Origin: Bacteroidia bacterium
Lineage (GTDB): Bacteria > Bacteroidota > Bacteroidia > Flavobacteriales > Flavobacteriaceae
Length of the DNA: 64,000 bases
Reading direction: 5' to 3'
NCBI GenBank assembly: GCA_030427985.1
Contig: JAUIBH010000002.1
Span: 1-64,000, forward strand
Position numbers and translations under genes: made by a program. Positions 10,082-19,266 of this stretch are shown here, piece by piece (position 1 is the first letter of the stretch; every line of letters starts with the position of its first letter). The notes beneath the pieces are model-generated. The model was not told the origin of the DNA, searched no databases, and saw nothing but the letters and a program-made list of their open reading frames with translations.

Positions 10082-13000
10082 AACCCAAACCCTACCCCAA
10101 AGGCAAACCGAAGACCATCGGCACTATTGAACAGCCCAAAATTGGCACTAAGCATATCTACTCCGTTCACAAAAAATCCACCACCATAGGAATTGTGCCA
10201 TTCATTTGAGTCTTCACCAGGAAGCCAAACGCGGCCATAATCAAATCCGCTATAGATTCCCGGGGCCACGGGCAACAGTCCTGTTTGTCTGCTCCTAAAA
10301 CTGTAGCGTAGGTCCGTACTTTGGTAAAATGCAGTCTTCCCAGCAAAACGCTGAAAACGGAAGCCCCGTAACCCATCATTACCTCCAATACTGGCGGCTT
10401 GGTAAAACTCGAAATCATCCCCAATGTTAAAGTGACCTTTCACTTTGGTCGCAAGAACCAATCTACCATTGGAGCTCAACTTGTGATCAACGGACAAACT
10501 GGGCACCACAAACCCAAATGACCTACCACTTTCCTGCACGTTGGTTTTATATCCACCATGCAAAGCAAAACTCATCCCCAAAGTGGGAAAAGCTTCATTA
10601 TCTCTATTGGAATATGTGTATTCTGCATCCACGCCCAAGAACCTTTGGTGCCGTTCCTCACCATTTTCAATATAGAACTCATTGATGAACCTATCATCGG
10701 TAGCCTCAACTTCAATATCCTCATAGGAAGCCCCGATTCGCACTTTGGAGCCCAAATACCCACGCCAGACCAAAGAAGGTGCCAATTTCAATGTCCGGAG
10801 CTTAACCCGGTTATAATCCAAGCCAAGGGGCTCTTCATCATCATTGTTTTCTGTCTCGTTACCAAAACCGAAAAAGTTAAGGGTGAAATTAGGACTTGTG
10901 AACTGAGCTTGAACTTCTAGGTTTACTTTATGGATCACATTGGCAAACTCTCCTTTGTATCCCAAATTAAATCCATTTGTGGCAAAATAATAGGCCGCAT
11001 TGAATGTATGCTGCTGGGTAAATGGGTTCTGTCGAAAGGCATTGAACGTATAAGTATCTATAAGGCCTATCCTGATACCATCATCTGGATTGAACCCAAG
11101 GGTGGGCAATAATTGGTTATTGCTCGCCTTGATCTTCATAAATTCATAGGTATTGGTCTCGTAATCGTTTAAACGATGTATTTCCCCTCCAAAGGCTTCG
11201 TCATAAGTGTTTTTTTTGGCCTTAAAATCATAAACATGGACTTTTCTTGAACTTTCCCCAATCTTGTAGATATCATTGTTTTGCCCACCTACTATCCTGA
11301 TTTTTATTTTGGAATTTTTGACATGGACATCAAAAACATCGTCGTCATCCAAACCATATAACCAAATTTCTTTGGTGAACTCGGGCCAGTAAACTTTTTG
11401 AAAGAAAATATCCGCATTTTCCCCTCCTTTAATACGATATGCTATCACCTCAATGCTACCATCTGGCAGGGAATTAATACTGAAATAATCATCCTTGTCC
11501 GTTCCCGTGATCACGCTATACCGGTTAAGAACTGAAAAGTATTCCTTTGCGGTTTCCACCAGATTTTCCTTTCTGGCCAACAAGGTATTCTTGATTTGGG
11601 TTACCGTTTGATCTCTCACCTCTTCAGGAAAAGCCATAAATGCTTCGTCGATGACCTCTTCATTTATATGTTCTTGGATGAACTTGGCCTCCTCTATCCA
11701 CATTGGCAAATCGGTTTCGGAAAGCAGGGCCATATCCAATGCAAAAGTCCTTGGAGAAGATGTAAACCCTTTTACGCTCTTGATCTCATCATGAAACCCT
11801 TCAAAAATACGTAATGCCGGAACCGATTTTGAACCAAAATTCATGATGAGCCCATCGCCCCATCGAGAAAACACCTGATCCCTATCCCTGGGAATGGGTT
11901 TAAAAATTTTGTTGCCCTCTTCCGTTTCAAACTCAGCCCATCGCCACTGGTCCACGTGACGGTCCCAATCGCCCAAAAGAATATCAAACAACCGGGCCTT
12001 TACATATTCCTTTTGGTCTATCTTATACTCCTCATCTTCCCTTAATTTATTGATAAGGTCATAGGTGCTTTCAATTTTCTTGGTTTTCCCAAAACTTTCC
12101 AGATCATCGTGCCCTTCTGATACGTGTTCCTCAATCATATAGAGCCCATCACCAAAATCGGAATTAAAATCGCCCAAAACAGATTGTTTGGGTACGTAGT
12201 ATAATTTTGGGTTGGTATGGTAAATATCCACCGCATCCGACAATCTGGCTATGGTGAATGGTGCATATGGATGAGCCCCTGTGTAAAGATCCAACAACAA
12301 ATCTTCCGTAAAGGTATTTTCAAATTGGCCAATGATGAATTGTTCTTGAAACGCGATGGCCTGCAGATAGCGTTCAGCGCTTTTCCGAAGGTCGCGCATT
12401 ACGTATTGCCTTCCCTTTTTGTCTTCCAACCGCAAGGAATTAGACTGATTCCCTCCTCCTTTCCGCACTACGGTAACGCCTCCAAAAATTGTATCTAAAC
12501 GCACCGTTGGTGCTTTTACCTTAGTACCGTAATATTTTCTGTAACGCTCGCCCCACAACCATTTATGAAACCCACTTTTATCAATTTCCTCCTCGGTATA
12601 CACAGAGGCTTCTTTATAGGGCGGGAAATCATCTGGCATGGATACGCTTTGGGTAGATCTATTGGGAGGCAACACTTCGGTGGTAAACAATACCTCACTA
12701 CTACCTTCTTCAGTTCCATAGAAGCTAACACTGGACGACCCATCCTTGTACACTTTAAGAATGGCAAAACCCATTTCCCCTGTGGAAAATTTGCTTCCGT
12801 TCAGCAGTCGGGTAGCTCCCGTTTTGGCCCCTGCTCCACTTACAATCTGGGGTTTCCCCGATTCCACAATATATTGAAGGGTGTGTTCATGCCCAGAGGC
12901 AAATATTACCTTATCTGAATATTGCGAAAGGGTTAGGACTCGTTTTCTGAGTTCATTATATTTTTTATTGGACAAATCTTCTATGGAAACCCCTGAGGTC

Positions 13001-13791
13001 CGTCTTAGCAGATTGGCCACCGTTCCCAAAATGGGAAGTGGAAAACCTCCTCCACTGGGATAAATATGCTGTTTAAAGGAATATTGGCCACCATGGGTGC
13101 CGTAGGTGAACATAGGGTGGTGCAAAGCAATAACAATGGTCTTGTCCAGATTTTTTTTGATTTCGCTCTCCAACTCCTCAAAAAACCGTTCCCGGTCTTT
13201 GATCTCGCATTTATCGTTCATGGTTGGATGCTTGTCCCAGTCGGTCAAGTACCACTCCGTATCTATGGCGAGCACCAAGACATTGGCGCTTACCTCAATT
13301 TTTTCAATAGGACATCCATTATCGGGTAAAAATACATCCTTACTGTCTAATGCTTTTTGAATGTATTTTTCCTCCCGCTCCAATCCTTTTAAACCATCAC
13401 TATACCAATCATGGTTGCCAGGAATAAATACCGTCCGTCCTTTGAAGAATTCCACGGTGTTCAATTGGGCGTCCAAATAATGTTTTGAAAGTTCGTGTCC
13501 TACAAGGTCATCATCTTTATCGGGAAAACCGGCAGGGTAAATATTGTCTCCCAAAAAAAGGGCGGTACTGTTTGCATCGGCTTTGCTCAAAACCGATTTA
13601 AATTTCTTCAGGGCTGGGTTTAATTCACCCTCAGGCGACAAACCCGCATCCCCAATCAGATAAAAGGTATGCTCAACCACCTTGTTTTCGAAAGCATTTT
13701 TATCAAGAAAGGGCATGGCATACTTTGCCTCATAGGTAGCACAACCAGACACTATTGCCAACAAGAGGATGAACAGGTAATGTTTCTTCAT
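10078..13791 (-). CDS. Metallophosphoesterase fused to BamA-type outer-membrane barrel
   Basis: A 1237-residue lipoprotein (LLLAIVSGC). Residues about 40-370 form a calcineurin-like phosphoesterase: GDAG near 47, LGDNIY near 79, GNHDWY near 124, HHPMF and GHEHT near 298. Residues about 400-680 are a second domain with GDWDRHVDQW near 605 and PRDRDQVF near 634. These resemble the catalytic loop and metal-binding acidic motif of HipA/Fam20/CotH-type kinases; this is my inference. Residues about 880-1237 look like an Omp85/BamA-type barrel (GFNLGYKGEF, RVKLRTLKLAPSLVWRG, GLRGFRFQRFAGKTAFYQSTDLR, terminal FAFGVGFGF). ATG 13791 begins the signal; the longer frame runs into the divergent neighbour. 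The starts of the two genes are 55 bp apart. Substrate is unknown. Confidence 0.85.
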   Translation of the reverse strand: MKKHYLFILLLAIVSGCATYEAKYAMPFLDKNAFENKVVEHTFYLIGDAGLSPEGELNPALKKFKSVLSKADANSTALFLGDNIYPAGFPDKDDDLVGHELSKHYLDAQLNTVEFFKGRTVFIPGNHDWYSDGLKGLEREEKYIQKALDSKDVFLPDNGCPIEKIEVSANVLVLAIDTEWYLTDWDKHPTMNDKCEIKDRERFFEELESEIKKNLDKTIVIALHHPMFTYGTHGGQYSFKQHIYPSGGGFPLPILGTVANLLRRTSGVSIEDLSNKKYNELRKRVLTLSQYSDKVIFASGHEHTLQYIVESGKPQIVSGAGAKTGATRLLNGSKFSTGEMGFAILKVYKDGSSSVSFYGTEEGSSEVLFTTEVLPPNRSTQSVSMPDDFPPYKEASVYTEEEIDKSGFHKWLWGERYRKYYGTKVKAPTVRLDTIFGGVTVVRKGGGNQSNSLRLEDKKGRQYVMRDLRKSAERYLQAIAFQEQFIIGQFENTFTEDLLLDLYTGAHPYAPFTIARLSDAVDIYHTNPKLYYVPKQSVLGDFNSDFGDGLYMIEEHVSEGHDDLESFGKTKKIESTYDLINKLREDEEYKIDQKEYVKARLFDILLGDWDRHVDQWRWAEFETEEGNKIFKPIPRDRDQVFSRWGDGLIMNFGSKSVPALRIFEGFHDEIKSVKGFTSSPRTFALDMALLSETDLPMWIEEAKFIQEHINEEVIDEAFMAFPEEVRDQTVTQIKNTLLARKENLVETAKEYFSVLNRYSVITGTDKDDYFSINSLPDGSIEVIAYRIKGGENADIFFQKVYWPEFTKEIWLYGLDDDDVFDVHVKNSKIKIRIVGGQNNDIYKIGESSRKVHVYDFKAKKNTYDEAFGGEIHRLNDYETNTYEFMKIKASNNQLLPTLGFNPDDGIRIGLIDTYTFNAFRQNPFTQQHTFNAAYYFATNGFNLGYKGEFANVIHKVNLEVQAQFTSPNFTLNFFGFGNETENNDDEEPLGLDYNRVKLRTLKLAPSLVWRGYLGSKVRIGASYEDIEVEATDDRFINEFYIENGEERHQRFLGVDAEYTYSNRDNEAFPTLGMSFALHGGYKTNVQESGRSFGFVVPSLSVDHKLSSNGRLVLATKVKGHFNIGDDFEFYQAASIGGNDGLRGFRFQRFAGKTAFYQSTDLRYSFRSRQTGLLPVAPGIYSGFDYGRVWLPGEDSNEWHNSYGGGFFVNGVDMLSANFGLFNSADGLRFAFGVGFGF

Positions 13792-13846
13792 AAGCCATGA
13801 GGTTGAATCCAAAATTTTGTACTTTGGATTATTCAAATATGCAGTT

Positions 13847-15040
13847 ATGTCGGATATTGTTGAAAAAACTGAACGTTTTGTCACAGAACTTTTTGATAAA
13901 AAGCTCGACCCGAGGTTTTTATACCACAACTTGCGACATACCCAGCGTGTGGTTAAAAGTACTAAAGAATTGATCAATTTCTATGACCTAAAGGAAGAGG
14001 AAAATGAAAAATTGCTTTTGGCCGCTTGGCTGCATGATACGGGCTATATCAAAGATTGTGAACACCATGAAGAGGCCAGTTGTAAGATTGCCACAGACTT
14101 TCTAACCGAAAATGGATATAGCAACTCGGATATCAAGGAAGTTTGTGATTTGATCCTGGCCACCAAAAAGCGATACGAGCCCAAAAATCTATTGGAAAAA
14201 ATCATTAGGGATGCAGATATGTCCCACTTTGCCAAAAAGAGTTATTGGGAAACTACTGATTTTTTAAAAAAAGAATTTAAAGAATTGGGCATTGCAGACT
14301 ATTCCAACAAAGAGTGGAGGGAAAAGAATATTCAAATGTTCCGTAATGAACATAAATTCTATACCGACTACGCCCTTGAAAATTGGGAAAAAGGAAAAGA
14401 ACGCAACTTAAAACAATTGCTGAAAGAGAAAAAAACGGAAAAGAGCATCGCCAAAAAAGAGGCCCTTAAAGCCAAGTACAAACAGGAAAGCCCAGACCGA
14501 AGCGTGCAGACCCTCTACAGGGTAACTTTGCGAAACCATTTAAAACTCAGTGATATTGCCGATACCAAGGCCAACATTCTGTTGTCTGTTAACGCCATCG
14601 TCATTTCATTGGTCTTGGCCAATTTACTGACAAAGTTGGACAACCCTACCAACACCTACCTTATCTACCCTACCATGATTCTTATCCTGTTTAGCGTGGT
14701 CTCCATGGTCTTATCGGTTTTGGCCACTAGGCCCAATGTTACCAGCGGAAAGTTTACTAAAGAGGATGTAGAACAAAAAAGGGTGAACCTATTGTTCTTT
14801 GGCAATTTTCACCAAATGGACTTGGATGAATATGAGTGGGCCTTGAATGAATTGGTCAAGGACAAGGATTATGTCTATTCCTCCCTCACCAAGGATTTAT
14901 ATTATTTGGGACTGGTATTGAACAAAAAATACCGGATTTTACGGTTAACCTATAATATTTTTATGATAGGAATGGTAATTTCAGTGCTTGCTTTTGGTAT
15001 CGCTTTCCGATTCTTTGGACCGGAGCGACTCGTGTTTTAG
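13847..15040 (+). CDS. HD-domain phosphohydrolase fused to Pycsar-effector-type membrane domain
   Basis: A 397-residue two-part protein. Residues about 20-160 form an HD domain: H31, H63-D64 (WLHDTGY), H70/H71 and the DADMSH motif at 122-127, all consistent with a metal-dependent phosphohydrolase. After a charged linker (about 175-220), residues about 225-397 match the DUF5706 / Pycsar effector TM domain: LRNHLKLSDIADTKANILLSVNAI, three membrane segments (about 238-258, 268-291, 370-390) and GNFHQMDLDEYEWAL. In known Pycsar systems this domain acts as a membrane-damaging effector triggered by cCMP or cUMP. No pyrimidine cyclase is visible in this window. Start ATG 13847; the longer frame overlaps the divergent gene's promoter area. 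The stop lies 1 bp from the convergent GAF gene. Confidence 0.85.
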   Translation: MSDIVEKTERFVTELFDKKLDPRFLYHNLRHTQRVVKSTKELINFYDLKEEENEKLLLAAWLHDTGYIKDCEHHEEASCKIATDFLTENGYSNSDIKEVCDLILATKKRYEPKNLLEKIIRDADMSHFAKKSYWETTDFLKKEFKELGIADYSNKEWREKNIQMFRNEHKFYTDYALENWEKGKERNLKQLLKEKKTEKSIAKKEALKAKYKQESPDRSVQTLYRVTLRNHLKLSDIADTKANILLSVNAIVISLVLANLLTKLDNPTNTYLIYPTMILILFSVVSMVLSVLATRPNVTSGKFTKEDVEQKRVNLLFFGNFHQMDLDEYEWALNELVKDKDYVYSSLTKDLYYLGLVLNKKYRILRLTYNIFMIGMVISVLAFGIAFRFFGPERLVF

Positions 15041-15041
15041 A

Positions 15042-17411
15042 TTAGGACTTTAACTCCTCCATTAAATCGTCATAGGTATAAGTCTGTTCTGATTTTTTGT
15101 CCTTTTTGTACAAAATCTCAGCTCTAATGGCCTTGAGGCCAGTTACGCCTTGCAAACCTTCCAACTCCACAATTTCAATGTTGTCCGTAAAGTAGCCCTT
15201 ATCTTTTAGAAACCGGATATAGCGCATATATTCCCGCTCGTCTTTTCGTTGGGAATACACAATGGCCAACTTGCCCTTTTGGGTCAATCGCTCATTGGTG
15301 CCTTTAACATAGGATTTGTCAATGCGCTTTTTGATTACTTCATACCGCGCATTGTAGGTACCATCCACGTCAAAGCGTTTTTCATCCATTCTAAACCGAA
15401 TGGACAATGAGGTACTGTAGACCAAAATAAGTGAGGCCACATCCAGTTGAACGGGCAAGTGCGGTTTAAGGGCGTAATATTTGTTCTCCATGTCACACAT
15501 CACCTGAAGCTGCCAAAGTCTGAGATTGCTCAAATAAAGCTCGTTGAACTTTCTATCCCGGGCAATGGAACTTCCAATGTACATGTTGTGCTCAACACCA
15601 TCGGTCTTGTAGCGCTCAAAATAATGTGGGAACATTTCTTGTGCTGCCAATTGTTTTTTGTCCAAAAGAGCGGCCAATTGCATATTGGATTCCATCACAC
15701 TTTCATCATAGTTTCGGCGATGATCGTAATACGATTCCGTGGTTTCATCTATTTTGGACTCATAGGCCTTTATATGCGCCTTAAGTTCTTTGTCCTCCTT
15801 TTTCAAATGCTTGAAAACGGGGTTGATCTCTTCCTTCACAAAATCGAATACGGCCTGTTCCGTATGGGTGTACAGCGCCTCTCTAACTTCATTGAGGTAG
15901 GTGTTCACCCTAAACATCAATTCCTCATAGATGGGCAATTCATATTTTTCAATGGCCCTTTCCAAGACATCATTGATCTCTGAAAGTTGAATCATTAAAT
16001 CCCGTTGAATGGACAGATTTCTTTCCTTGGAAGAATCCTTGATGTCAATTTGGCCATAGAGCGGGTGCACGTCCTTGAACACAATTTCCTTGAATACCGG
16101 CTGATTTCCAGACAATTCATCTGCCATGAACCGCTTGGCCTCTTCCTGGAATTTCCAATATACAGATGGATGTACCGTAGTACATTCGTGTTGAATTATG
16201 GCATCGACCAAGTTTTCTTCTTCCTCAATAGACCGCAGTACGGATGATATAATGTACGGCATAACATCATCCAGTTTATTGGCATTAACACTGTTCAACT
16301 CGTTAACAGTATCCGAAACCAGCTCCAAGACCCCCAAAAGTTCCCCATTATTGGAAATTGGGGCCAATATGGCACTACGTATTCCCTGTTCATAAAGGTT
16401 TTTGTAGGGTTGGGACTTTTCTTTCTGATAATATTTTTCAACATTGGAAATGGCAAAATATTTGCTCTCAGAAAAAAGCTTCCCATGGGAATATTCACAT
16501 AGCGTTGCATCACAAGATTCCATTTCCTTGCCGTTAAGCAAGAAACTTTCCATACCCCTACCATAAATCTTAAAAAAGCTGTTGGCACTGGAATCATAGC
16601 CGGCAAACCCTACATTGATTTTCTTGAGTTTAAAGAGAGACCTAAAGGTATCCTGAAAACGTTCCATATAGTTTTCACCTTCGCTCTTCTTTTTCCCAAT
16701 AAGGGTGGATTTTATTTCTGAAATGGAATGCTCGGTGGTCACATCGAACATATTGGAAATAACAAACCCCTTGGTAATAAAGCTATTGGGTGGTATTTTT
16801 TCCTTCCAAAGCTCCAGGTTTTCAAAATTCTCCAAAAGCTCATCTACATCTTCCTGAGTCAACTTTTTGGATTTTTCCGTTGGAAGAATTTCCATAAAAT
16901 CGGCATTGTACAAGATCCGATAATGGTGCATTACCCCATTGGCATCTGGAATATTGTAGAAAATGGGACGTTTAAAATCCAAATTAAACCCATAAAAAAA
17001 GTTCAGGATTACCGTACATTTCATAATGTAACTGAGTCCATCAGGTATGTTCTGGATTTCGAGTTCAAAATCTTCGCCTGCATTCTTCAAAATCTTCTGA
17101 AAACGTTCAGAAGAATTGAACACCAAACTTTCAAAAGGCGTGGATGCCGTTTTTATTTCGTTGTTCGTTAACGCTGGGGCAAAACTCTCTTTCAGGATAA
17201 TGCTAATAACATCCTTGTGTTTTTCCAACAATCTAAGGTCGCTGAAACCTTCCCTGAGCTCAGGATAGGGTGCTTGAGCATCCAAGACATACCTTGCCCA
17301 ATCAGCAAAGAACTTGTCCTTACTTTTTAGTTGTTTATCGTAATGTTCCAATAGTTTGTTGAAACTTACCAACTGCACCATTGGGCTTTCAGCATCACAG
17401 TTTTGTTTCAT
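15042..17411 (-). CDS. Large GAF-domain protein, function unknown
   Basis: A 789-residue, apparently soluble cytoplasmic protein. Residues about 270-400 resemble a GAF domain (YEQGIRSAILAPISNNGELLGVLELVSD is the typical closing strand-turn-strand). The N-terminal 260 residues are unassigned and contain a possible second sensor fold (IPDGLSYIMKCTVILNFFYG). Residues about 530-600 are strongly charged and helical (KHLKKEDKELKAHIKAYESKIDETTESYYDHRRN), likely coiled coil. The C-terminus (YSTSLSIRFRMDEKRFDVDGTYNARYEVIKKRIDKSYVKGTNERLTQKGKLAIVYSQ) is unassigned. No kinase, cyclase or phosphodiesterase motif is visible. It converges with the HD-membrane gene (1-bp gap), so a functional link is only positional. 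Confidence 0.7.
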   Translation of the reverse strand: MKQNCDAESPMVQLVSFNKLLEHYDKQLKSKDKFFADWARYVLDAQAPYPELREGFSDLRLLEKHKDVISIILKESFAPALTNNEIKTASTPFESLVFNSSERFQKILKNAGEDFELEIQNIPDGLSYIMKCTVILNFFYGFNLDFKRPIFYNIPDANGVMHHYRILYNADFMEILPTEKSKKLTQEDVDELLENFENLELWKEKIPPNSFITKGFVISNMFDVTTEHSISEIKSTLIGKKKSEGENYMERFQDTFRSLFKLKKINVGFAGYDSSANSFFKIYGRGMESFLLNGKEMESCDATLCEYSHGKLFSESKYFAISNVEKYYQKEKSQPYKNLYEQGIRSAILAPISNNGELLGVLELVSDTVNELNSVNANKLDDVMPYIISSVLRSIEEEENLVDAIIQHECTTVHPSVYWKFQEEAKRFMADELSGNQPVFKEIVFKDVHPLYGQIDIKDSSKERNLSIQRDLMIQLSEINDVLERAIEKYELPIYEELMFRVNTYLNEVREALYTHTEQAVFDFVKEEINPVFKHLKKEDKELKAHIKAYESKIDETTESYYDHRRNYDESVMESNMQLAALLDKKQLAAQEMFPHYFERYKTDGVEHNMYIGSSIARDRKFNELYLSNLRLWQLQVMCDMENKYYALKPHLPVQLDVASLILVYSTSLSIRFRMDEKRFDVDGTYNARYEVIKKRIDKSYVKGTNERLTQKGKLAIVYSQRKDEREYMRYIRFLKDKGYFTDNIEIVELEGLQGVTGLKAIRAEILYKKDKKSEQTYTYDDLMEELKS

Positions 17412-17528
17412 ACTGATATTGGTCGAAGATTAGCACGTAAAGTTACAAAAAGAAAGAATGCTCGTCTTATAATGAGAATCTTTATAGATTAATCCCCATT
17501 TTTAAGGATATTTAGTAAAAAATACGCC

Positions 17529-18425
17529 ATGTCCTCCACTTTTAGGTTAGATCGGGCCTACAAGAATGCCAAAATTATTCCCTTTGATGATGACTCCAAA
17601 TTCATCCTATTCAGTGATTGCCATAGAGGGGACAATAGTTTTGCCGATGATTTTGCCAATAACCGAAATATTTATTTTCATGCTCTAAATTACTACTACC
17701 GTCAGGGTTTTCAATATTGTGAGCTTGGCGATGGCGATGAGCTCTGGGAAAATATCAATTTTGATGAAATTTTTGAAGCACATAAAAATGTGTACCAATT
17801 GTTACGACAATTTCATTTGGAAAAACGATTACACATGCTCTGGGGCAACCACGACATGGTTTACAAGGACAAAAGTTATGTAGACAAGCACCTTTCCAGC
17901 TATTTTGAGCCCATTGACGGGTCGGACAAGGAACTTTTTGAGGGCATCACCTATCACGAGGCCCTCATTTTAAAGCACTCCAAAACAGGGCAGGAGCTTT
18001 TCTGCACCCATGGCCACCAGGCCGATTGGTGGAACTATGTCTGTTGGCGAATTGGTCGCTTTCTGGTTCGGGTATTATGGAAACCACTTCAAGTAGTGGG
18101 CATTGCCGACCCCACCAGTCCGGCCAAAAATTATAAGGAACTCATTAGAATAGAAAAACGCATTAAGCGATGGATTTTAAAGAATAAACTCCTCATCACC
18201 ATTGCTGGGCATACCCACAGACCGCGATTTCCCGAACCGGGCCAAATTCCCTTTTTTAATGATGGAAGTTGTGTGCACCCCAGAAGCATTACCGGTATTG
18301 AAATTGAAAATGGGACAATAGCCTTGATCAAATGGCATATTGCCACCAAAGCAGACGGCACCCTTCAAATTGTCCGGGTATTGCTCGAAGGCCCTGAAAA
18401 ATTGGTGGATTATATCGAGCCCTAA
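17529..18425 (+). CDS. Calcineurin-like metallophosphoesterase (LpxH-like fold)
   Basis: A 298-residue cytoplasmic enzyme with the full metallophosphoesterase set: SDCHRGDN (D-x-H) near residue 30, GDGDELWE near 70, WGNHDMVY near 103, CTHGHQADWW near 158 and AGHTHRPRF near 222. The layout resembles UDP-2,3-diacylglucosamine pyrophosphatase-like enzymes, but the sequence is longer and the substrate cannot be read from motifs. The gene stands alone: a 117-bp gap separates it from the divergent GAF gene and 199 bp from the next gene. Confidence 0.8.
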   Translation: MSSTFRLDRAYKNAKIIPFDDDSKFILFSDCHRGDNSFADDFANNRNIYFHALNYYYRQGFQYCELGDGDELWENINFDEIFEAHKNVYQLLRQFHLEKRLHMLWGNHDMVYKDKSYVDKHLSSYFEPIDGSDKELFEGITYHEALILKHSKTGQELFCTHGHQADWWNYVCWRIGRFLVRVLWKPLQVVGIADPTSPAKNYKELIRIEKRIKRWILKNKLLITIAGHTHRPRFPEPGQIPFFNDGSCVHPRSITGIEIENGTIALIKWHIATKADGTLQIVRVLLEGPEKLVDYIEP

Positions 18426-18624
18426 AATCTTATTCCATTAAGCTTAAACATTATTATAGAGCAAATTTAATTTCACAACACCTTCTTTGGATAGTAGTCA
18501 CACCTCTACTCTATTTCTGAGCAAAACAAAAAGAAGCAATTACAACTTAACGATTTAACGCCACTTTATCACATTCATGGCAAGGTATTTGTTAACTTTA
18601 GTGTTACCAATTGACCAAGTTGCT

Positions 18625-19266
18625 ATGAAAAAGCTTGTTTTATTTTTATTGGGTTTTGGACTGGGAATGGTTTCTCTGCTGGCGCAATCTGATATCCCCA
18701 CAACCCGCCCCCTACAAATTGGTGACAACAACAATTTGGATATCAAGACCAGTGATCAGGGTACTTCACTGCGCATACCTTCCGTTCTTGATGAAAGTTT
18801 AACCTCTGACAATGAAAAACCTGGGGTTCAAATGTTACCGGACAGGGAACTGCTTCAAGCAGGACACGATTTGGTGATAGACCCCAAAGTAGGCGAAAAG
18901 GAAAAAAAGGGCTCCAATGAACATTTTGGCGATCAATATTTGGGCGATTTCAAAACCACTTCAAAGTTTGTAGGTATTGTGTGCCGCGATCACGAGTACG
19001 TAGATGGCGATCGAATAAAAATATACCTCAATGGTGAGGTTGTTGAATACAATTTGCTGCTTTCCGGTTCTTTTAGGGGGGTTAATCTGGATTTGGCCCC
19101 AGGGTTCAATCGTATCGAATTTGAAGCTTTAAACCAAGGTTCTTCTGGCCCCAATACTGCCCAAGTTGTTGTGGCTGATGAAAAAGGTCAGGTAATCCAT
19201 AACAATCGCTGGAACCTATCCACAGGTTCCAAGGCCAGTTTGATCATTATCAAAGAAGAGGAATAA
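18625..19266 (+). CDS. Secreted protein of unknown function
   Basis: A 213-residue protein with a clear Sec signal (KKLVLFLLGFGLGMVSLLAQS, cleavage likely after AQ). The mature part is mostly beta: FVGIVCRDHEYVDGDRIKIYLNGEVVEYN and LDLAPGFNRIEFEALNQGSSGPNTAQVVV suggest an Ig-like or jelly-roll sandwich. ATG 18625 starts the signal peptide; the longer frame adds 16 unlikely residues. A near-consensus -7 box (TAACTTTA, 18592-18599) precedes it. It ends directly against the convergent acylase gene. The 199-bp gap upstream shows nothing else convincing. Confidence 0.65.
   Translation: MKKLVLFLLGFGLGMVSLLAQSDIPTTRPLQIGDNNNLDIKTSDQGTSLRIPSVLDESLTSDNEKPGVQMLPDRELLQAGHDLVIDPKVGEKEKKGSNEHFGDQYLGDFKTTSKFVGIVCRDHEYVDGDRIKIYLNGEVVEYNLLLSGSFRGVNLDLAPGFNRIEFEALNQGSSGPNTAQVVVADEKGQVIHNNRWNLSTGSKASLIIIKEEE

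Noticed and set aside
15447..15983. 178-codon plus-strand frame opposite the GAF gene
   Set aside because: Antisense shadow; composition reflects the complementary gene and there is no start context or family motif.
13847..18425. Complete Pycsar or CBASS defence operon
   Set aside because: No pyrimidine cyclase or CD-NTase motif is present and the three genes are not co-oriented; only the effector-type membrane domain is supported.
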